From: a bacterium BMS3Bbin02
GTDB lineage: Bacteria > Actinomycetota > Acidimicrobiia > Spongiisociales > UBA5794
NCBI GenBank assembly: GCA_002898115.1
Contig: BDTL01000267.1
Location: 1 to 17,796, forward strand
DNA: 17,796 nucleotides
Direction of reading: 5' to 3'
The number at the start of each line of letters is the position of its first letter. The first letter of the stretch is position 1. Below, piece by piece: positions 13,351 through 17,796 of the stretch. The notes below the pieces were generated by a model, which worked only from the letters and a program-made list of their open reading frames with translations, was not told the origin of the DNA and made no database searches. The position numbers and the translations under genes are program-made.

Positions 13351-14376
13351 ATGGGTTCACACGTTGGGATCGTTGGCACCGGACTGATCGGGGCATCTAT
13401 CGGGCTGGCTCTTGGTCAGGCCGGATGGACCCGAACCGGCTGTGACGCCGATGCGGAGGCTCTTGCAACCGCCAGAATGTGTGGCGCGATCGACACGCCC
13501 GTATCGGGACCTCATGCAGTGATTGAGGCAGGGCCGGACATCGTCGTGCTGGCGGCGCCGCCTGGCGCTATCCGCGCGCTCGTCCAGGACCTGGACACCG
13601 ATCTCCTGGTCATGGATGTCGCCTCTGTGAAATCTCCCATTGTTGAGGCGTCGAGGCTGGCTCGTTTCGTCGGTACACATCCAATGGCGGGGCGCGAGGT
13701 CTCGGGTCCCGATGCCGCCACACCGGCTCTGTTTCGCGGCGCTGCCTGGGTTGTTACAACCGATGGTGCATCGCCGGAAGATATTGAGAGGGTCACCGCG
13801 GTTATCGAAACGGTAGGTGCCCGGGCGGTGTTGATGTCGGCGGCCGAGCATGATCGGGCCGTTGGCGCGGTGTCACATCTACCTCACATCATTGCCTCGA
13901 CCCTGATGGATCTCGTATCAGACGATGCGCTATCTCTTGAGTTGGCTGCCGGCTCGTTTCGGGACCTCACGAGGGTCGCGGGGTCGTCGCCGGAATTCTG
14001 GAAAGAGGTCCTTGTTGCCAACGCTGATGTGATTGCAGAGAGGGTGGAAGCGTTTCGGTCCCGACTCGACGAGATGCTGTCGGTGATCGAGAGCGGCGAC
14101 ATTGATGCCATCGCCGATCGGTTGGCGCGTGCTCAGCAATCTCGGAGAGATCTTGGGGCCCCCGTTGGCGCAATTCGCGTAGCGTTGGCGGATCGTCCCG
14201 GCGAGCTAGCTCGTGTGGGTCAGGCGTTCCAGCGATCCTCGGCCGACATTCGAGATATCCAGATGCGGCATGCGCCCTATGGCGGCGGAGGTATCCTCAC
14301 CGTGTCGGTTAACGTCGATGATGTTGAGATAATGGTCGACGCGCTCTCAGCCGAAGGTCTCTACATCATCGAGTAA
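13351..14376 (+). CDS. tyrA: Prephenate dehydrogenase with C-terminal ACT domain
   Basis: 341 residues. It oxidatively decarboxylates prephenate to 4-hydroxyphenylpyruvate for tyrosine synthesis (or arogenate to tyrosine in some actinobacteria). The NAD(P) loop GTGLIG is at 9-14, with an acidic residue at the end of the second strand (CDAD). Further motifs are VMDVASVKSP, GTHPMAGRE (109-115) and the active-site signature AVSHLPHIIA (H176, H179). Residues of about 268-341 form an ACT domain (IRVALADRPGELARVGQAF), expected to sense tyrosine. The ATG lies 3 nt after the aroF stop, so translation is probably coupled; no independent ribosome binding site is strong. The last 11 bases overlap the 3' end of the convergent M20 gene. 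Confidence 0.95.
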   Translation: MGSHVGIVGTGLIGASIGLALGQAGWTRTGCDADAEALATARMCGAIDTPVSGPHAVIEAGPDIVVLAAPPGAIRALVQDLDTDLLVMDVASVKSPIVEASRLARFVGTHPMAGREVSGPDAATPALFRGAAWVVTTDGASPEDIERVTAVIETVGARAVLMSAAEHDRAVGAVSHLPHIIASTLMDLVSDDALSLELAAGSFRDLTRVAGSSPEFWKEVLVANADVIAERVEAFRSRLDEMLSVIESGDIDAIADRLARAQQSRRDLGAPVGAIRVALADRPGELARVGQAFQRSSADIRDIQMRHAPYGGGGILTVSVNVDDVEIMVDALSAEGLYIIE

Positions 14377-15532
14377 GCAGGCCGTACAGAGCGTGTGCGG
14401 CCGCCTCGACGCCGAACGGTATGCAGTCCTCGTTGAGACGGAAACTTGCGGAATGGAGATCGACGCGTTCGCCTTCGGGTTTGCATCCCAGCCGCACCAA
14501 TGCGCCGGGGACATCATTGAGATACCACGCGAAGTCCTCGCTTCCGAACGACTGGTGGGTGTCTGTCGCGACCTCCGGACCGAATCGGTCGGTGATGGCG
14601 GAGGTTGCTGTGGCGACTACCGAGCCATCGTTCGTCACCGGAGGAGACCCCTTGACATAGGTGATTGAGGCGGTTGCTCCGAACGGCGTGATGATGTTTT
14701 CTACTGCGGAACGGACATGAGTTTCGAGCGTGCTCCAGGTCGCAAGTTCGAACAGACGAAGGGTTCCGCCGAGGGACACCGATGTTGGGATTACGTTCTC
14801 TGCCCGGCCGCCGGTCACCGACCCGAAGACCACCACCAAAGTCTGACTTCTCGGGATTGCGTTACGGAGAAGGTTGGGCAGTTCGACGATCACACGACCC
14901 GCCACGTTGATGAGGTCCACTGTCTGATGAGGTCGAGAAGTGTGGCCACCGGGTCCGCTCAATTCGATAGCCATACGATCCGCGGCGCCTGTAATCCCAC
15001 CAACACGGAAGCCGATTCTGCCAGCAGCCAGGGAGGGGTCGACATGAAACGCCAGCAGAGCCTCCAGACCCTTGTGGACCCCCATGTCGACCAGTGTGAC
15101 CGCGCCTCCGGGAATCGCCTCTTCGGCAGGTTGAAAGATAAACCGGACAGCACCGGGCACATCCGTCCGTTGCAACGCTGCCGCGATGCCAGCCGCGATC
15201 GCCGTGTGTGCGTCGTGACCGCATGCGTGCATTGCAGTCTTGACGAGTGACCGGAACGGTTCCTTCGTCGCCTCGCGAAGCGGGAGTGCATCGAGGTCGG
15301 CGCGGAATCCGACACAACGGGCTCCGGAACCGACCTCCGCTATGAGGCCGACGCCGTCGTCCAATATTTCGTGGGCGACACCGTGGGTGGTGAGGAAATC
15401 AGAAACTCGTGCGGTAGTGGCGTACTCGTTCCACGCCGTCTCAGGATGCTGGTGTATGACACGGCGGAGTGCAACGATCTCGGATGTGAGATCGGTGACT
15501 GCTGCGGCGAGAGCGGTTGAGAAGTCATCCAT
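14366..15532 (-). CDS. M20 (M20D) family amidohydrolase / aminoacylase
   Basis: 388 residues from the ATG at 15532, a typical length. A much longer open frame (to 16093) runs across the palindrome and antisense to the next gene and is not credible. Dinuclear-metal residues are present: MHACGHDAH (C104, H106), QPAEE (E137/E138), H163 in AFHVDP, and a histidine near the C-terminus (DLHSASF). GPGGHTSRPH (193-202) marks the dimerisation/lid domain. M20D enzymes hydrolyse N-acyl or N-carboxybenzoyl amino acids, hippurate, indole-3-acetyl-amino acids or N-acetyl-diaminopimelate; the substrate is not predictable here. There is no Shine-Dalgarno sequence; TACACT (15543-15548) ends 10 nt upstream, so the mRNA may be leaderless. 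It is divergent from the YbdK-like gene. Confidence 0.93.
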   Translation of the reverse strand: MDDFSTALAAAVTDLTSEIVALRRVIHQHPETAWNEYATTARVSDFLTTHGVAHEILDDGVGLIAEVGSGARCVGFRADLDALPLREATKEPFRSLVKTAMHACGHDAHTAIAAGIAAALQRTDVPGAVRFIFQPAEEAIPGGAVTLVDMGVHKGLEALLAFHVDPSLAAGRIGFRVGGITGAADRMAIELSGPGGHTSRPHQTVDLINVAGRVIVELPNLLRNAIPRSQTLVVVFGSVTGGRAENVIPTSVSLGGTLRLFELATWSTLETHVRSAVENIITPFGATASITYVKGSPPVTNDGSVVATATSAITDRFGPEVATDTHQSFGSEDFAWYLNDVPGALVRLGCKPEGERVDLHSASFRLNEDCIPFGVEAAAHALYGLLTR

Positions 15533-15542
15533 GCAGCCAGCG

Positions 15543-15548
15543 AGTGTA
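15543..15548 (-). promoter_or_regulatory. Candidate -10 box of the M20 amidohydrolase gene
   Basis: On the minus strand TACACT ends 10 nt before the ATG at 15532. The -35 region at the expected spacing (about 15566-15571) falls inside the 62-bp palindrome and has no good consensus, so regulation through that palindrome is possible. Confidence 0.35.
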
Positions 15549-15559
15549 CACGCCCTCGC

Positions 15560-15621
15560 CACCGGGCTTCTTGCGTAGCTGGGAGCCACATGTGGCTCCC
15601 AGCTACGCAAGAAGCCCGGTG
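15560..15621. repeat. Perfect 62-bp palindrome (31-bp arms, no spacer) between divergent promoters
   Basis: Positions 15560-15590 and 15591-15621 are exact reverse complements with the centre at ACA|TGT, so there is no loop at all. The arm runs CACCGGGCTTCTTGCG and on to GGGAGCCACA. It lies between divergent genes (starts at 15532 minus and 15692 plus), where neither gene needs a terminator, and has no flanking T-tract. It could extrude as a cruciform, act as a shared operator, insulate the two promoters, or be the relic of a small mobile element. Confidence 0.9.
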
Positions 15622-15626
15622 TCCTG

Positions 15627-15656
15627 TTGATTGCCCGCGCGTGGTCCGCGAATTCT
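15627..15656 (+). promoter_or_regulatory. Candidate promoter of the YbdK-like gene
   Basis: TTGATT (15627-15632), an 18-bp spacer and AATTCT (15651-15656) match the housekeeping consensus at four positions each. It starts 5 bp after the end of the 62-bp palindrome. The leader would be about 30 nt and includes GGAGG at 15680-15684. Confidence 0.45.
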
Positions 15657-15691
15657 GTATGTTGGTAAACCGTCGAACCGGAGGAAGGGCG

Positions 15692-16828
15692 ATGACGACA
15701 CTGCGGCCCACTTTTACGATCGGTATTGAGGAGGAGTACCTCATTGTCGATCGCGAGACACGCAATCTCGTGCAGGACCTGCCGGAAGGGCTTATGCGGG
15801 CATGTGAGGAGATTCTTCAAGGACAGGTGAGTCCTGAGTTTCTCCGATCCCAGATCGAGGTTGGGACCAAGGTTTGCGCCAACGTCCCCGAGGCGCGCGG
15901 GGACCTGGCCCGGCTTCGTAGTGCGATCGTCGATGTGACAGCCGACTATGGACTCGCTCCAATTTCGTCGTCTACTCACCCGTTCGCCATTTGGGGTGAC
16001 CAGCTTCACACGGACCAAGAGCGATACAACATTCTTGCCAAGGCGTTGGGTGGTGTCGTTCGGAGGCTGCTTATTTGTGGCATGCATGTGCATGTGGGGA
16101 TTGAGGATGAGGATCTACGCATCGACCTTATGAACCAGGTGCTGTACTTCATGCCTCACCTTCTGGCCATGTCCACCTCATCGCCGTTCTGGCAGGGCAC
16201 CAACACCGGTCTAAAGAGCTACCGGACGTCGGTGTTCCGGGCGGTTCCCCGAACCGGCATTCCGGATGAATTCGGATCCTGGGCGGATTATCAACGGCAC
16301 GTGCGGGTCCTCGTCGATTCCGGTGTCATTGAAGATGCGACAAAACTGTGGTGGGATCTCCGACCCTCGGCTCGTTACCCGACGTTGGAGATGCGAGCAA
16401 CAGACATTTGCACGTCGATCGACGACGCAATGGCGGTCGCGGCGATGTACCAGTCCCTCCTATACATGTTGTACCAGAGCCGCATTCACAATCAGCGATG
16501 GCGTTTGTATTCTCGGATGTTGTTGAGCGAAAACACCTGGCGGGCACAACGATACGGTGTCGAGGAGTCCCTTATCGACTTCGGTCGGAGCGCCCTTGTG
16601 CCATACGACGAGCTCATGGAGGAGCTCATCGAACTCGTCACGACCGGCGCCGAAGAGCTTGGCTGCACGGATGAAATGCTGCACGTGCGGACAATTATCA
16701 AGCGCGGAACAAGTGCGGATCGCCAACTCTCGGTCTTCGCTGAGGCGACCTCCGCCGGCGCCAGCGACGAGGAGGCGTTGATCGAGGTGGTTGATTGGCT
16801 GATCGGCGAGACAGCAAACGTCGGTTAG
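15692..16828 (+). CDS. YbdK-type carboxylate-amine ligase (glutamate-cysteine ligase family 2)
   Basis: 378 residues from the ATG at 15692, which has GGAGG 7 nt upstream; the frame is open into the palindrome, but no start there is supported. Motifs of the GCS2 family appear in order: FTIGIEEEYLIVD (8-20), SQIEVGTKVC (53-62), SSSTHPFA, RLLICGMHVHVGIED (125-139), SPFWQGTNTGLKSYRT and PTLEMRATDICT. These form the glutamine-synthetase-like fold with acidic Mg2+ ligands and ATP-grasping residues. The E. coli relative YbdK has weak glutamate-cysteine ligase activity; in actinobacteria related proteins include EgtA of ergothioneine synthesis, but no other ergothioneine gene is here. The true substrates are therefore open. 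NadE follows after 30 bp on the same strand. Confidence 0.92.
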   Translation: MTTLRPTFTIGIEEEYLIVDRETRNLVQDLPEGLMRACEEILQGQVSPEFLRSQIEVGTKVCANVPEARGDLARLRSAIVDVTADYGLAPISSSTHPFAIWGDQLHTDQERYNILAKALGGVVRRLLICGMHVHVGIEDEDLRIDLMNQVLYFMPHLLAMSTSSPFWQGTNTGLKSYRTSVFRAVPRTGIPDEFGSWADYQRHVRVLVDSGVIEDATKLWWDLRPSARYPTLEMRATDICTSIDDAMAVAAMYQSLLYMLYQSRIHNQRWRLYSRMLLSENTWRAQRYGVEESLIDFGRSALVPYDELMEELIELVTTGAEELGCTDEMLHVRTIIKRGTSADRQLSVFAEATSAGASDEEALIEVVDWLIGETANVG

Positions 16829-16846
16829 CCGAGACCGATCGAGGGT

Positions 16847-16852
16847 TATCAT
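16847..16852 (+). promoter_or_regulatory. Candidate leaderless -10 box of nadE
   Basis: TATCAT ends 6 nt before the nadE ATG at 16859, which has no Shine-Dalgarno sequence. The best -35 (TTAGCC, 16825-16830, 16-bp spacer) is weak and overlaps the stop codon of the upstream gene. Confidence 0.4.
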
Positions 16853-16858
16853 TTCGTC

Positions 16859-17796
16859 ATGAGGTCAATTCGTGTCGCCGGTGCACAGATCAACCCGACA
16901 GTCGGCGATTTCGCGGGGAATGAAAGACTCATCCTTGAAGCGATGCGTCGTGCCGAGGAATCCGGTGTTGATCTGCTCGCCCTCCCCGAGCTTGTCACTA
17001 CGGGTTATCCACCTGAAGACCTTGTTCTCCGAGAGTCGTTTGTTGCCGAGAACCTTGCAGTGCTTGATCGGCTCGCCAACACGTCCGGGGAGACGGTCAC
17101 CGTCGTCGGTTTCGTTGACCGGGTGGAAGGAGTACCGGGCGAAGATAGCCAGCCACGATCAGTCGCCAATGCTGCGGCGATACTCCATCGTGGGGACATC
17201 AAAGGGATCTACCACAAGGTTCTGCTTCCGAACTATGGCGTATTTGATGAGGCGCGTTATTTCGATGCCGGTTCCAAGCCGGCAGCAATATGGGACGTGG
17301 CCGGAGTCGCTGTCGGTGTTTCGATCTGTGAGGACATCTGGTCACCGGATGGGCCGCCATCAATGCAGGTGGCTGCGGGCGCCAAGATCCTGATCAATAT
17401 CAACGGGTCCCCTTTCCATCGCGGCAAACGTGACGACCGTCGCGATCTACTGGCGCGCCAGGCACGGTCGAGTGGGGTTCCTGTCGTCTATCTCAATATG
17501 GTTGGCGGGCAGGACGAGCTGGTGTTCGATGGTGACTCAATGGTGTTCGATTCCACGGGTCGCATCGTGTCTCGCAGTCCGCAGTTCATCGATCACTTTT
17601 TCTGCATCGATCTCGATGTGCGGTCCAACGATCCGGCGCCTGCGGACACTGCTACCGGCTCAAGCGAGCAACGTGCACGCACCGAACTTGCCGCAGCCGA
17701 GATCTGGCCGGAGCTCGACGAACCGGCTGAGATCTATAAAGCGTTGGTTGCAGGTCTTCACAACTACGTGGTCAAGAGCGGATTCTCGTCGCTGAT
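16859..17796 (+). CDS. nadE: Glutamine-dependent NAD+ synthetase, N-terminal glutaminase part (cut by window edge)
   Basis: 312 codons are present before the window ends, with no stop. Residues 1-260 are a nitrilase-type glutaminase domain with its Glu-Lys-Cys triad: E44 (LPELVTTGYPPEDL), K120 (YHKVLLPNYGVFDE) and C157 (SICEDIW). The long YHK...NYGVFDEARYF motif and the linker before EIYKALVAGLHNYVVKSGFSSL are specific to two-domain NadE. The glutaminase releases ammonia from glutamine, which is channelled to the C-terminal synthetase, where deamido-NAD+ is amidated using ATP (EC 6.3.5.1). The synthetase P-loop (SGGxDS) would follow just beyond the window. The ATG at 16859 lies 30 bp after the YbdK-like gene and may have its own leaderless promoter. 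Confidence 0.96.
   Translation, partial: MRSIRVAGAQINPTVGDFAGNERLILEAMRRAEESGVDLLALPELVTTGYPPEDLVLRESFVAENLAVLDRLANTSGETVTVVGFVDRVEGVPGEDSQPRSVANAAAILHRGDIKGIYHKVLLPNYGVFDEARYFDAGSKPAAIWDVAGVAVGVSICEDIWSPDGPPSMQVAAGAKILININGSPFHRGKRDDRRDLLARQARSSGVPVVYLNMVGGQDELVFDGDSMVFDSTGRIVSRSPQFIDHFFCIDLDVRSNDPAPADTATGSSEQRARTELAAAEIWPELDEPAEIYKALVAGLHNYVVKSGFSSL

Noticed and set aside
14366..16093. 575-residue version of the M20 amidohydrolase
   Set aside because: The extra 187 N-terminal residues cross the palindrome and lie antisense to the YbdK-like gene; the family starts near the ATG at 15532.

Overview
The window is about 17.8 kb of a single bacterial chromosome. It is gene-dense, moderately GC-rich, and carries no mobile elements, CRISPR arrays or recognisable RNA genes. 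The content points to an actinobacterium outside the well-studied genera, plausibly class Acidimicrobiia; that class assignment is inference. Supporting signs are an F420-type PPOX oxidoreductase, a DivIVA-like coiled-coil protein, an XRE regulator/HbhA-like pair matching Rv0474-Rv0475 of Mycobacterium tuberculosis, an epimerase/acyltransferase pair matching Rv0501-Rv0502, and many start codons sitting 6-10 nt downstream of a -10-like hexamer (leaderless transcripts).

Layout. At 1-3509 (minus) lie a truncated PPOX gene and a three-gene ABC-2 exporter operon (ATPase, permease, permease). At 3566-4426 (plus) is a stand-alone ATP-grasp ligase, divergent from the exporter with only 56 bp between start codons. 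At 4454-5512 (minus) is a DivIVA-domain coiled-coil protein, divergent from an 80-aa excisionase-type HTH protein and a four-helix membrane protein (5693-6480, plus). At 6467-7585 (minus) is alanine dehydrogenase. At 7586-8957 (plus) come a leader with a strongly paired nested inverted repeat, a MobA/MocA-like protein with an eroded nucleotide-binding loop, and a DUF4332 helix-hairpin-helix protein, closed by a 43-nt palindromic terminator. At 9112-9935 (minus) is the XRE regulator/HbhA-like pair, whose second product ends in a Lys/Ala-rich tail built from five 27-bp repeats. At 10048-12167 (minus) are an NAD-dependent epimerase and a PlsC-type acyltransferase with an unusual N-terminal extension. 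At 12301-14376 (plus) is an aromatic amino acid operon (DAHP synthase, prephenate dehydrogenase). At 14366-15532 (minus) is an M20 amidohydrolase. At 15692-17796 (plus) are a YbdK-type carboxylate-amine ligase and the N-terminal two-thirds or so of glutamine-dependent NAD+ synthetase, cut by the window edge.

Most of this is core metabolism and envelope biology: alanine/NH4+ balance, Tyr/Phe supply, NAD synthesis, lipid acylation, export and polar growth. The parts least explained by known families are the structured leader at 7759-7834, the perfect 62-bp palindrome between the divergent M20 and YbdK promoters (15560-15621), and the putative nucleic-acid-binding N-terminus fused to the acyltransferase. 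I see no complete defence system or biosynthetic cluster. No gap between genes exceeds 300 bases; the longest (7586-7861) holds the ald promoter and the structured leader.
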